Part shown: positions 10,411 to 22,524 of the stretch, in pieces
How positions within the stretch are numbered: the stretch's first letter is position 1
Layout: the number at the start of each line of letters is the position of its first letter
Source: Irpex lacteus
Taxonomy: Eukaryota; Basidiomycota; Agaricomycetes; Polyporales; Irpicaceae
Length of the DNA stretch: 64,000 bases
Direction of reading: 5' to 3'
NCBI GenBank assembly: GCA_001986395.2
Contig: MQVO02000014.1
Span: 1-64,000, forward strand
Notes under the pieces: model-generated
Told to the model about the DNA's origin: nothing
The model's input: only the letters and a program-made list of their open reading frames with translations
Databases searched by the model: none
Program-made: the position numbers and the translations under genes

Positions 10411-12025
10411 CTACACACGCGGATACGCAACCCTGTCCATATTATAGCTCATGCAACCTCTGTGTCGGCATGTAACGTTCAGATGATTCCCAGAGGGTAT
10501 GTACACTGGAGTGAACGCATGACCAAACTGAGACATCTCATACGCCAGACACCCACGCTGGTCGAAGGTCTGTGGCAGCTCAATGCGCACGCTCTGCAGT
10601 CTGAGCGCCGCCCGGCACAGCATATGCAGGCTGTCCCATCGCAAGTCGTGCATATCTGAGAATTCGGAGCCCTCGAGCTGAATGCGAATGCGACGGAGGT
10701 TGTGATAGTACGGGACGAGAGAGGCGATGCCAGTGGCCAGGTTCCAGCATGCAAAGTTCTCTGGAAGCTCTTTCAGGACAATTTTGCCTCCCTCAGGCTG
10801 TTCAATAAGGTCTACCTCTTCGTGAACGCCGCCAAAATCGACCATGAGTTCGATCGCGAATTCCTCCAAGGATGAACATGCGCTCAACCCGTGTCGGATA
10901 CTGTTAACGAACCTCTGCACTTGCAATTCTGGCGGTGACAATCAGTACAAGATAATCATGAGAGAGATGGATTTGTACAGACCATTTGCGCCATCGTTGT
11001 CGTGAATCCAGTACCAGGTCGGGAATATGTGCATCGTAAGAGACTTCAAGGTACGAGCCGCGAGTAACAGGTTGCAGAAACCGTCTACGTCATTCGAGTG
11101 CCTGAACTCATACTTGAGAGAAGTGAGGTGGCTTGCTGCACCTATGCCACAGAAGTAGTCCGGAACGAAGTTCGTGGCGATGAATCCGTCTCCGCATGTA
11201 AGCTCGCTGATCCCCAGTTTTCCGTATCGACTTAAAGCGATGGTGGACTGAATCAAAGCAAGCGCGTTGCCGGGCATGGCTAACTCGTTCTTCCACGCTT
11301 CCCCCGTCCAAATGGTGAGTTTCCCAATCTGTGAAAACAGAGCCAGAACGTTCACTAGGCTGGTCACCTGTGTAATGCTGTCTCGCAGGAGCTCACGCCC
11401 TCGGAGCCCACCGTCCCGGTTCATGTCTCGGTTGTCGTCATACCATTCCAGTTGCTCTAGAACGTAATCCTTCTGGAGTTGCTGATTAATGTAGGGGCTA
11501 TTATCATAGACATCCCCAACTTCGACCAATTCAAGTCGCAGACGTCGTAGCTGGGGAAGGTGGTAGATAATTCCGTCCAGGATGCGCACGTCGAGTTCCT
11601 CGATATTGCATATGAAAACTTGACGCACAAGCGACGAATGTGTAGGGTGGCTGGCAAAGAATGCAGGATAGTCATCGGCGCGATCGCAGATGACGATGGT
11701 ATGAAATAGGTGGGGAAGTACGATGCCGTGCCACTGCCGACAGACTAAGGCGCAGGCCTGCCAGGTTGATTTCACTTCTTGGTATGGTGGGATAGAGATA
11801 TCCTCGACGATGTCAGGTGTGTCGTCTACGGCCTTGAGGATCATGTCTAAGATTTCTTCGGGAAAGTGCACGGGCCTGAGGTATGCATAGGTTGAATTCA
11901 AGAGATGGGGCAACGCTAAGGAAGTTGACGTACCTGGCCTCATCGTAGTCCATCCAGTCATCTACAGGGGCATCCCAGGTAGAGACGTTGAAGTATGGAC
12001 TGGACGGAGAGGGTATCGACTGCAT
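10411..12025 (-). CDS. F-box protein, family B copy 1
   Basis: This is a probable SCF ubiquitin-ligase substrate adaptor. There are three exons: 12025-11934, 11875-10983 and 10928-10411, with introns of 58 and 54 bp. The start MQSIPSPSSPYFNVS is at ATG 12023-12025. The F-box lies directly after intron 1 (PVHFPEEILDMILKAVDD and later WQACALVCRQWHGIVLPHLF). The rest (about 450 residues) is an irregular leucine-rich tail that could bind substrates, ending in a short Cys/His segment (CRHRGCMSYN). It is paralogous to the gene at 15596-17005, sharing the order of blocks and the terminal Cys/His motif. The second donor is GTCTGT, unusual but supported by frame. Substrate unknown. Confidence 0.82.
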
Positions 12026-12523
12026 AGAACAGCTTGAGTTGAGATGCTCAATCTATACCACTGGAAAACTCACCGATATCGGCAGAGTGAAGCTGTGGGA
12101 GCTGGTATAATTGTCCATATTTCTGTCTCTGTGTCGTAGAGTAGGTTCTGCAGCAATGCGGTTGAATGAGCAGTGCAACCACGGCGAGAGGCGTAGATAT
12201 TTAAGGCGTATGGTTGCTCATCCACAGAACACAGAACGGGTCGTCAGTATTGAGCGTCGTCATACGTACTTTTGTCATTGACCTATACAATAACACGGAT
12301 TCAGTACATTGGCAACTCTCTAAAGAGGAGTGGTTCGAAGTTACCTATTTCAGCCAGTGACCTGGTGAACGATCATAGGGACGACAGAACCAGCAACAGG
12401 GTTACGCGCGGGCGATAAACTATCGGACAATAAAGACAGCTTCACGACATTGACAACCGCCATACTACCAGGCGACGGGAACAAGCCTACGAACATGTAC
12501 CGCGATAGTCGAAGACAATAAGA
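12026..12523. other. Intergenic region, nothing recognised
   Basis: About 500 bp upstream of the family B F-box gene. No open frame with family resemblance and no clear core promoter was found. Confidence 0.4.
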
Positions 12524-12745
12524 TCATGTCGTCAAATCGTCAACGAATACTCTACAGTGAGTGTTTAATGCCCTACAGCCTTTATGTTGGCACTGCCGGT
12601 CCGTGGGCAGATGGTCCCTAGAACTTCCGCTGGTCAAAGTACGTCTTCTGCCTGAAACTGCCCATGCACGTGAATTCTGACATCTCGGAGTCGAGACAAG
12701 CATGCCAGCCTGCACGAAGGATAGGTCGATGTGAAAGTGATATGT
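12524..12745 (-). pseudogene. Relic of a family B F-box gene (3' end only)
   Basis: The minus strand contains a C-terminal block, PTDRQCQHKGCRALN, matching LTDGQCQHTRCRSYN at the end of the intact family B gene at 15.6 kb. Just upstream but in a different frame is LSRLRDVRIHVHGQF, matching the preceding leucine-rich block of both intact copies. The piece is therefore frame-shifted, lacks an F-box, and abuts the stop of the next gene. It is a remnant of a tandem duplication. Confidence 0.6.
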
Positions 12746-12762
12746 GTACGGCCGTCGACTGA

Positions 12763-14229
12763 TTATCGTCTTGGGTCACTGGGCTTGCAGAGGTATTCTT
12801 GACAAGCCGTATCGTGGCAATCTTCGAGGTCTGTGCTCGTTGGCGCCCTATGCTTGCAACACGAAATACTACGCCTGAACTTCCTCATCTCGTAGAAAAC
12901 ACACGGCCACAACTCGCGCCTCGCTTCCGAATCACAGAAGCCGAGGCAAATCTCCTCGAGATGAGTAAAGCGGTTGCAAACGCTTTGCATAGTCGACAGC
13001 GCTGGTGAATGAACGATGTCAGGGTGATAGAAGCGCTCTTCAAGCAATGTGGAGCGAAGACGACGGAGGTTGCCTGACGGAAGTAAAGCAATGAGACCAG
13101 CTTGCAGGGCCCAACCCTCGCGGAGTAGTGCGGCCTCGATCTCGTCGTCCGATTCCGCTAGCAGGTACATGTCGTCTTCGATAAGCGTCCCATAGAGCTC
13201 AAACTTGACGAGGTTTTTGCACGCTGACAGTCCAGGACGTGCGGCATCGATAAGCTTGTGCCGTTCTGCGAGAACGGGGGTTAGTGACGAAACATCGGGC
13301 TAGATGTTGGACGTATATTACGCACGGCTAGACAGATCTTGCGTTTCAGGCCATTCCCACCGCAGCTCCAAGGTTTGGAGCGTCGGCCCTACGACGACCA
13401 GTAATTTGCTCAGCTGAGTGAGCTCATTGAGTACGTGCCAGATCGCGCCATGGATAGTGTAACACAGAGAGGTGAGATTACGGACGGCGTCGATACTGCA
13501 TAAGAATGGTGAAATGAATGCTATCACGCGGGGCCCAGATTTGTAGGAAAACCCATGGACCTGTGTCTTGCTGACAACACTAGTTGAGGCCGCGAATGCA
13601 ATCTGACGTTCGACCATACCAGATACGTCATTCGCCTGCGGGTGGGGAGCATCATGTCTAATTGTTAAGGCCTTGATATCCGAAAATAACGAGAGGATGG
13701 CACCAAACGTGGAAATTCGGCTTGTACTGCATGCGGAGAAGTCGCAGTCGAGTGTTTGCAGAGCGAAGTCCTTACGAGGCCAGTTCCCGTCAGACTCCAA
13801 GGGAGCGTGAACCTGTTTGACGTGCAGGATAAGTGATCGGATGCTTGGAAGACGTTCCAAGAGAGTGATTAAGACAGAGATAATCAATGGTGCCCGCCGG
13901 ATATGAACCTTGCGTATTTGGGACGCGATCGAAGGAGCGTCGAGCAGGAATTTGGTGTATGCAATCATGCCATGAACGCCAGAGGTGATGTCGATGCTGC
14001 GAAACAAGTAGGGGATGACTATAGAGCGCCATTGGTGAGACACCAGAGAGCATGCCAGCAAAATGACGCGTCGCTGCCCCACGTCTAACAGGCACTCTTG
14101 GATGATGAGGTCGACAATCTCGTTGGGCAAGGGAGTCTTCGAGAAGCTGACTTGGGATGCAAGAGGAGAGATAGAGACAGCACGTTGCGACGCTGCAGCA
14201 TCTGGTGTCGTGTGGCGCCGCAGCTCCAT
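12763..14229 (-). CDS. F-box protein, family A copy 1
   Basis: There are two exons, 14229-13326 and 13265-12763, joined by a 60-bp intron with donor GTGCGT. The start is MELRRHTTPDAAAS. The F-box-like segment is LPNEIVDLIIQECLLDVGQR followed by CSLVSHQWRSIVIPYLFRSI at about residues 35-80. The C-terminal about 390 residues are a degenerate leucine-rich region. The product is the paralogue of the plus-strand gene at 39106-40524: the same intron position and donor, and shared blocks such as FLLDAPSIASQIRKVHIRRA versus FLLDTPLIASRIRSVHLRRA. It is likely an SCF adaptor of unknown substrate. Confidence 0.82.
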
Positions 14230-14906
14230 GCTGCCGCAATACAGTTAAATAATCTGGTGACTTCGAGTACAGTCAATTATTTATACGAGCTGAAATCATA
14301 CAGCATTAAGCGTACCGTCAACTGATGACCGTCTTACAGCTCGCCTTTATGACGTCTGGGCCGCTAGGACTTTGATACAATTGTCAACTTCGAATTTACT
14401 ATGGCTGGTATGAGTCGGCTCACTTCGTGGGGTATGAACCTTGATTACGGTTTGATTATAGCCACAGTAGACGAGTGGCGCGACCGAGCTCGCCGAGTCT
14501 GACTCAGCGTCACGGTGTGGGAGGAGCCTGGCGCTAGACGTGTGCACGAGGGTTTGTGAAGACTCTGCGGCGGTCGAACGACGTCGAGCAGTGGTAAATA
14601 TAAGGAGCTTACTTAGAACGCGAGGTGAGTGGGATAAGTGTCGCATCCAAGCGTGAGTGTACGTGTGAGGACATACAGTCTTTATATACAGTTCTTCTCT
14701 GGTGCCACTCCGTGGCTGGCGCACTTTTACTGATCCTACGACAAAGGACAGTATAAGAAACCAATCTTCGATGAGTCATCCATCTACGTTTCTACGGCCG
14801 AAGGCACTTGAGCCTCGGGGTGGCAGTGAACGAGATGTTTGAACGACGTACCACGGTCGCGACGTTATCGCCGTCCCCTCGCGCATTCCATCGATTTCAT
14901 TCGTAG
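14230..14906. other. Intergenic region, nothing recognised
   Basis: About 680 bp between F-box gene A1 and the B relic. A 125-codon minus-strand open frame at 14347-14724 has low-complexity, unfamiliar content and is not supported as a gene. Confidence 0.4.
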
Positions 14907-15272
14907 TCAGATGTGGGTTTCTGAAAACTCAGTGTATGCTTGCCAGTCCCATTCAACATCTACGTCAACTACTTCACAAGTGGCCGGAGTTGTGTCGATT
15001 GTATTGAAAACGAGTTCCAAGATTTCGTCTGGTAGGGGTGGAGAGCGAGGCTCGAAGGGGGAGCTCTGTGTTAACCGGGATAGCGACATCGCAAGTAGCA
15101 CGGCAAGATAGATAGGGCCTAATAGATGGTGAAAACAGTCTATGTGAGTATGTGCAATTAGTACGGGCATGATTGCGATAATCTCACGATGAAAGTCGAG
15201 TTCAAGAAGGAATAAAGAAAGACGCTCGCACTGCACTCGACGTGAAGATCTAACGGTGACCACGCCGTACAT
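14907..15272 (-). pseudogene. Truncated family B F-box gene (5' part)
   Basis: An open frame from ATG 15270-15272 carries an intact F-box start (LPDEILELVFNTIDTTP, then WDWQA) that matches the family B gene at 15.6-17.0 kb (LPDDILDLVFEAVDTTP, WTWQA), including the preceding leader (IYLAV versus IYLVR). Resemblance stops abruptly after WQA and the frame terminates at 14907. The DNA upstream of the two copies is also similar (an agtcgagttc block near 15192 and 17291), so a tandem duplication copied promoter and 5' end. The rest of the gene is missing. Confidence 0.68.
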
Positions 15273-15595
15273 TGTACTTTACTCCGTATACGTATATTAC
15301 AACTAACAATGGCGACAATGGTGTTAGCATGGCGAGCCTAAGTATCGGATGGATGAATAACACTGTGAGAGTTCCAGAGAGTTACAATGAGGAGGACGAG
15401 AAAGGTGCTGTCTTGATATCAATGCTAGCAGCGAACTCACTGCGTATACGACAGCCCACTGCAAGGGTAGCAAAGATGAGATCTATGCACGAAGAAGCAG
15501 CAGCAATTCGACAAGAAAAAATAAGGTTTCAAAAGCTACGATAGTGCTGTTTACTCGCCTGCATACGTGTATGACAAGAGTTTCTGAGTATACCA

Positions 15596-17005
15596 TCAAG
15601 CCTTTCGAAGAAACCTGAGGCTGGCGTTGTAGCTCCTGCACCTCGTATGCTGGCACTGTCCGTCGGTGAGCAGTCCAGCTCTGCCCGCCCACGGTAAGCC
15701 ATCGTACTTCTCGCGCTTGAGGATGCTAGCGAATTCTGATAACTCAAAGTCGACACACCGCTGCTGATCTTTGAGATGTAGCGGGATCAGCTGTACATCT
15801 AAGCTTTCGAGCTCGATGAATGGGCGGCATATGGCACGCAGGTCTTCCCACCGGAGTTTGTGCACGTCCGGGAATACGTTTTCGTTTTTTGGATGTTCCA
15901 GGTAGAGACGAAGTCGACGAAGGTTGGTGCTGGGAACGAGTGATAGGATGCGAGTGGCCATCGACCAGCATTCAAAAGCCACCTGACTGGGCTCATCGTT
16001 TTCACCCTCTGTATCGACAATTACAGAGAGCTGAACTTCTTCCAGAAAAGTACAAGCGGGAAGACCACGGCTCCATGCTTCAATGTAACAGTCTACACCT
16101 GTTTTGAGGCTTCAGCTGAATTCGTTTCATATATTCACGAATAGAGAAAACATACGAGCGGCAGTTCCGTCGTCACTCCAGAAATATTCTGGCATATCAA
16201 GGAGCCAGAACACTTTCAAGGTGTCTTTCACCGCCAAGAGTAGATTACAAAGCTCGGTAAGTTCATGGCAGTCCCGCAGCTCGAGCTTTAGCACTGTGAG
16301 ATATTTACACGCGCCGATATCAAGCAGATAACGAGGCATGAAACGAGTGGCCACGTCTTCCGTCCCGCAAGAAAGCTTGCGGACCTCTAACCCATTCGTG
16401 CAGCTGTCCGCGACTGCAGATCGCACCATAGCGGCTAGGTCGGTAGGAGATAAGTCGAACTCGGAGTCCCATTCGTCGTCTGGGAGAAAGGAGATATCGA
16501 GATGTTCTATCCTCATGAAGAGATTTAGGAGATTTGTCATTCTTGTGGTAGGAAAAGTGCCACCGTCTGGTTCGGGCCATCCAGTTTCAACGTAATTGCC
16601 AAATTGCAGTACTTCAATAACATGGTGCCTGAGGAATGACGTGGTGTCGCAACCGGGATACAAAAAAATGTTGAAGTCTGGCGGCACTTTCAGCAATCGG
16701 ATGTAGGGCAGCCCATGAAGAATCTTATCAAGCACTTGCACGTTGATGCTTTTGAATATGAATACCTCTCGTACGAGTTCTGCGACGGGAGGGTTGCTGG
16801 CGAGAGCGGTCGCAAGCTCACGTGCAAGACGGCCAACTGTGATGGAACGGAATAGACGGGGAATGACGATGTTGTACCATCTACGAGACACAAGGGCGCA
16901 GGCTTGCCAGGTCCATTTCACCTCAATCTCGGGGGTTGGCTCTTCGTCGGGAGTTGTATCGACGGCTTCAAAGACGAGATCCAGAATGTCATCCGGGAGA
17001 TGCAT
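15596..17005 (-). CDS. F-box protein, family B copy 2
   Basis: There are two exons separated by an intron at about 16102-16153 (donor GTATGT, acceptor aaaacag). ATG 17003-17005 gives MHLPDDILDLVFEAVDTTPD, the start of the F-box, followed by WTWQACALVSRRWYNIVIPRLF. The frame is open further upstream to about 17170 but contains no other ATG, so a short upstream exon, as in the gene at 12025, is possible. The leucine-rich tail ends with LLTDGQCQHTRCRSYN, a Cys/His motif shared by family B. About 450 residues. Role inferred: SCF substrate adaptor. Confidence 0.8.
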
Positions 17006-17413
17006 CGAGCGATAGGGTTCAAGAGGAGTTCCCGTTTTCCTATATGTAGTTACCGCTGGAGTACTCCAAGATACGCGTACGAGGTATATGCCAGAGAGGC
17101 CCAGTGAGGGCTGGTCCAGGTGCCTGCGTTGAACCGTCGCGCGTACTACTAGATTCAGTGCTGGAGGCAAAGCAATTTATGTCAATTTTGGTCTCATCTA
17201 TTAAGGGTTTTCCGTGAAGCTCACAAACACTTGCAGATAGTAGAAACTACTAAAGGCTTGTCCCCGTTCAAGGATATCTGAGTTTGTAGGTGGAAGTCGA
17301 GTTCTTGAAGGGATATCAGAGAGAGACGCCCGTCCTCTACGCGTGAATTGGCAGCGCCGCTCCTGTCCTGGACTCCTGGCACGCGTCATACACCCCGCTT
17401 TCCTCGTTCTGCT

Positions 17414-18975
17414 ATGTCCAAAAATGCCGACGAGGAGAATAATCGTTTGTTTCTAACAGCCCAGAGCCAATGAGTGAGGCAGAAGAGGACGGAGTTGCAT
17501 CTGATGGAGAAGACAGTGACGCCGACGTCGAACTAGATCTCAACGTGTTGAAAGGGCACAGTAACGGTGGAGTTTAGTAGACGAAGGCAGCGATGAGTCA
17601 GAGGTTGGGGATGAAGACAGTGAGGATGAAGGAGAGGATGATGACGATGATGACGATGAAGAGCCGAGGAATACGACAGGCAGGGTGGGTCAGTCCATGA
17701 CCTCCTTCGCAAGGATCCACAAGGACTCAGTCCCTGCACTAGCATATTCCAACAAGAAACTGGTATGTTTGATGACCTTTGTCAGAATGCTTGATGTCGT
17801 ACCTATGACATACAGGTTCTTAGGACTCATGCAGGTATCATACATATATGTGACCTGAAGGGAGAACAACTCAAGTCGGTCAAACCCCATGCTGCCAGCA
17901 TCATCGACATCTCGGTGGATGAAACCGGAGACTTCATAGCTACTGCCTCTATTGATGGTACGTATCTACTATGCAAACTACCCCCGTACTAAACCCGTCT
18001 GTTCCAGGACAGGTCTACCGCTTCGACCAGAAACGTCCCATGCGTACTATTGCTCTGGAACCAAACTTTGTGAAACGAAGTGGATGAGCTTTTGTGTGCG
18101 GTGGGCTGTCCTGGAATTGCACTATGCCCGAGAAAGGGTAGTTAGGTCATAAGGAAATTCTTCTAGACAGCGAAGAAGGCCCTATATGGCAGGCACGATG
18201 AAAGGGTCGACTCATAGCTTGGGCCAACGCCTTGGTGCGTAAATTTAACGCTATCATACGCTGGTTTTAACTTGTACGCTTGTGTAGGGTGTCAAAATAT
18301 ACGATACTACATCTCAGATGCGTATCATCTTCATTGACAGACCGGCAGACAGTCCAAGGGCAGATTGGTCCAATTGCACTCTCCATTGGTAAGATGACTC
18401 AACACTCCTCATTGCATGGGCAGACCAGATAAAAGTTGCACGGATACGTGCTCGCTCAAGGTCTACCTTCTTCGTCGGCCACTCTCCCTCCTCTCGTTGT
18501 CGAAATCACGGCCGTCTTCCAACCCGACTACATGATATCAGGGATTGTTCCTCACATCGTATACACAACACCTCACCCCACCTCACCCTCCCAAGAGTCG
18601 GCAGCAGTGAACAACTCTACGCTGCCCGCTCCTCCGAAACCTACGCTCACCGCGTTCCTCGCGCTGGCGTATATACCTCCCGACACGTCCTTCCTCACAT
18701 AAACAGCATCTTCACGCGCTGAACAAGCCCGCAAGGCTGCGGAACGCTCTGAACTGCCCATAATATCTCGCAGCGGCGAAGAACCGGCTGCGGACGCGCT
18801 CTCGATATCCAATTTCGAGAGATGGGGCTGTAATGACTACATTCTTATCGAAATCCCGTCGGCTGTGGCGGGAGAGGCGAGCTCCTACGTCGTTGTGATT
18901 CCGAAGGATGTTGTGTCGGTGCATCCAAGAGATTGGAGAGATCATGTAGCATGGCTGCAGAGGTCCCCTGAAGTG
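17414..18975 (+). pseudogene. VPS41-like HOPS subunit pseudogene
   Basis: The order of blocks matches the N-terminal WD40 propeller of Vps41, the HOPS tethering subunit of vacuole fusion: an acidic N-terminus, ALAYSNKKL, GIIHICDLKGEQLKSVKPHA, DISVDETGDFIATASIDG, YRFDQKRPMRTIAL, a block around IIFIDRPADSPRADW, LLIAWADQIKVARI, LVVEITAVFQPDYMISGIVP, and WRDHVAWL. The frame is destroyed by TAG TAG at 17575-17580, TGA 18085-18087, TAG at 18139-18141, TGA 18199-18201 and later shifts. The nonsense codons at 18.1-18.2 kb replace expected Trp or Arg codons, i.e. C:G to T:A changes. The C-terminal clathrin-repeat and RING parts are absent. A functional copy is presumably elsewhere. Confidence 0.78.
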
Positions 18976-20038
18976 GTAAGTCGGAAAATATATCTTTTAT
19001 ATGACTTTTGATGATGTCTTTTCGCTGTAGGCAAGCTTCAGTGTCTCGTATGCTTGTTACTACTCATAAAAACGTCACAGTCACTGTTACTGCTGTTCTT
19101 GTGCCGACGCGTTGTCCACGCGAGATGTGCTGGTGCGAGAGGGGTCATCTCCTCGCACACGGACATCAATAGAGTGAGTCTTGCAGCAAGGATTGCCAGG
19201 TTGGTGTCGTTTCTAAACGGATTAACAAAAACAGATGCTTATGTTACTTGATTTTACTAGAACTGCGGTGGTGAAGGCGCGTCTGAATCAGGGGTGTCCA
19301 GTCTGTTTCAAGCGTGGCAACGAACTTACGGTTGATATCGCTGCTACACTTCTATACTATGGAGACCACCTAGGATGACATCTACACCGTTGATTCTGCT
19401 AATTCTGTTACGTCCATCGCGTGCTGATGCCTTGGGATCACATTTATCTTTGCTAAGCTGAAGTATAGGCGTACGTTAGGCTTCGCTTACCAGCCCTAAA
19501 AGCGAGTCCAGTCAAGATTGCGATTGCTGAGTAGTGAGTTCCTCTATCTCCTGCTCATACGGCCAGAGAGCTGATGGCGTATAGAGTGTCTTGATATATC
19601 CATGAGAAGCGTTGGCCTGTTTCGATTGATTTCGTAAGGCCATGGGATCCTGGGGCCAGCTTCTTTCATATGGATGTCGCCATTTGCGATAAGAGCCGCC
19701 ATAGTTCCTCTGGATGAATGCTTGTCCACTCTACCAGCGGATTTTCAGCGATTCAGTTTCACACTGTACAGCCATTATGCGGAAGGTAATGACTTCTCAT
19801 CACATGCACAATTCTGAGTAGAAATTCCATATCAGCTGGAATTATACATAGAGTTGAGATAAGGTGTGTTCGCTCCAGAAGACCCACTTGCTAGTCAATT
19901 CATATAACGCTGGCTAGATCGCGAATCATCAAATGTGGAAGACTTCTAGCAGATGATAAAGCTACATACTCTACAAATAACACTGACTTGTGTCTTTAGC
20001 TTACATCCAGCTGTCCTTCTACCTTTCAGACCTCAGTC
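18976..20038. other. Intergenic region after the VPS41 relic
   Basis: About 1 kb with short, unsupported open frames only. It may hold further decayed VPS41 sequence, but I could not align any block, and it includes the promoter of the APC permease. Confidence 0.4.
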
Positions 20039-22266
20039 ATGGATACGACCGTTCACAAACGTGACGTCCAGGTGCTTGCCGGTCTTGGCTACAAGCAAGA
20101 ATTGCAAAGGGCTTTCACGCCGTTGGAAGTGTTCGGCATCGCCTTCAGTATAATAGGTCTTGTTCCATCGATTGCGTGAGTATACTAACCAAGCTTTGCC
20201 CGTTATTTATTCTTGATACCGTTATAGATCAACGATAGGCTTTGCTCTCCCTAATGGTGGACCAGGTGCTCTCGTATGGGGTGTAAGTATCAATCGGCAC
20301 GCGTTAGACCTACTAGAAAGCTCACGTTGTCTCCAGTGGGCTATCTGCGCTATCATGGTCATGTTCACCGCTCTTTCTCTCGGCGAGCTGAGTTCTGCCG
20401 CACCTACTTCCGGCGGACTGTATTTCTGGACGTTCAAATACGCTTCACCGCGATATCGAAAGTTGTTGTCTTGGATCGTAGGATGTGAGTGTTTCGAAAC
20501 TCCCTAGCGGACCCCATGCTCATGCGAATAGACTCCAACACCATGGGTAATGTGGCGGGGGCTGCTTCAGTTCAATGGGGCTGTGCGGTTCAGTTGATGG
20601 CGGCTGTCAGCATTGGGCGGGATCTGGAGTTCTCAGCGACTTCTGCGCAGATCTAGTAAGCTGCAATCGATGTATTGTTCTCTCCCGACTGAAACGTTTG
20701 TTAGCGGGGTTTACGTCGCGCTTCTTATCCTAGGAGGCATGGTTGCGTCAACAGCAAGCGTCTTAGTGGCCCGTTTGCAAGGCATCTATGCATTTCTGAA
20801 CCTCTTGTAAGCGTATCACTGTCCAAATTTATCAGCACCGGCTGACTAGTCACTAGACTATGTCTCGCCATAATTATTGCACTCCCCATTTCAACTCCTT
20901 CACAACTGAAAAATGATGCAAGCTACGTGTTCACCTCACTTCCGAACTGTGAATGCGATCTCTTCCTCAATGTAAGCAATGGCCTGACTACATTAACTTA
21001 GTAACCGCGTGGCCGAATGGCTTTGCCTTCATATTGTCGTTTCTTGCACCGTTATGGACTATCGGTACGTCCCACGATCCGTTGATGCTTACTTTCATCA
21101 TCGAGCAAGCCTCGTTTAGGTGGGTTTGATGGGCCAATTCACATCAGTGAAGAGGCCTCAAATGCAAGGACTGCCGTCCCATGGGCCATTGTGAGCTCAG
21201 TTGGTATTTCAGGGCTAATTGGGTGGGGTACGTTCGGGAATTCAATCCTCTGCATTTCATAAGCACTTACACCACCTTTGCTAGGAATCAATGTTGTCAT
21301 CGCGTTCAATATGGGCCAGGACATGGGAAGCATAATGGCCAGCTCCATCGGCCAACCAATGGCAACTGTAAGCATTGTGAGAGCTTATCCTCTACGAGAC
21401 TCACCACAATGCATCTAGATATTTTTCAACAGTTTTGGTACGAGGTCGACCCTTGCAATCTGGTCCATCGTAGTTATTGTGCAGTGAGTGTTCCCTCAGC
21501 CGTGTGGGATCTATGTACCGATCTTTCTTTGATCTCAGGTTCACGATGGCCACAAGTGCAGTAAGTAACCCTACCATCACTTGAATGCGAATTTGTGTAA
21601 CATCATTTGTGGTTCTGTCCAGCTCTTATCTACCTCTAGGCAAACATTCGCGTTTTCTCGGGATGGCGCCCTTCCTTTCTCGAGTATTCTGTACCGTATC
21701 AATCCATATACGGGGACACCAGCCAATTGCGTGTGGGCCTCTGTTTTTGTCGCAATGCTCCTCGGCCTCCTTGCTTTCGCTGGCCCTACAGCAATCAATG
21801 CCATATTCAGTCTAGGGATTATTGGTCAATATACGGCATTCATGATTCCTGTGGCGAGCAGACTACTCGGCGGGATGCCATGGGTACCGGGACCATTCTA
21901 CCTCAAGGCGTTGGTGAGTACGGCGGTGTTCAATATTCAAGTTCATTCGAAGGCATTGACTGACCCGTTATAACACCTTAATAGAGTGTCCCTACCGCTG
22001 TCATCATGATTGCTTGGTCAACGTTCTCGATGGTTATCGTCATGTTCCCCTCTACCACTGATCCGAGCGCTCAAGAGATGAACTATACGGTGGTCGTTGG
22101 TGGAGGATGGCTCATTCTATGCGTTCTGTACTACAACTTCCCTGTGTATGGGGGTAGGCACTGGTTCAAGGGCCCCGTTTCCAACATTGATCCTGTCGAG
22201 CCTGCAGGAGCTTCCGAAAGATGCTCGGATGGAGAAAAGGCTAGTGTAGAGTTACATAAAGAGTGA
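20039..22266 (+). CDS. APC-superfamily amino-acid/choline/GABA permease, copy 1
   Basis: This is a 12-TM secondary transporter of the fungal ACT subfamily (Hnm1/Uga4/Bat1-like). ATG 20039 begins MDTTVHKRDVQVLAGLGYKQ, followed by FTPLEVFGIAFSIIGLVPSI. Further blocks are FALPNGGPGALVWG, LGELSSAAPTSGGLYFWTF, HISEEASNARTAVPWAI, FSRDGALPFSSILYRIN and MNYTVVVGGGWLILCVLYYN. About eleven short introns interrupt it. Apparent stops near 20664 and 20812 lie in introns: donor GTAAGC splices to ttag or ctag and keeps the frame. The closest relative in the window is the minus-strand gene at 43788-46107. Substrate not determinable. Confidence 0.87.
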
Positions 22267-22524
22267 ATATATGACTGGGATGTAGAGTATTCAGTATTCA
22301 TTCTGGTGCAGCGCGATCAGTTTGCCATCATATCTTTTTCAGCACATCATTCGCAAACAGGTCCGTTCAGCTCTTCTGAACTTCTGGCGGGTACCATATC
22401 CTCCATGCCCCTCTATCTGCTAAAATTGCCTGACAAGCACGGAAAAGCTCATCGTCACCGCTTTGTCGCGTTAAATGCCCGGTGTTTTGGTCAGCGATCA
22501 TTTTATGCAATTCGTTCGATGAAC

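Noticed and set aside
14347..14724. 125-codon minus-strand open frame between F-box genes
   Set aside because: No match to either F-box family and no typical codon or domain signal.
20640..20820. Stops suggesting APC copy 1 is a pseudogene
   Set aside because: They fall in GT-AG introns; splicing gives the same exon joins as APC copy 2.
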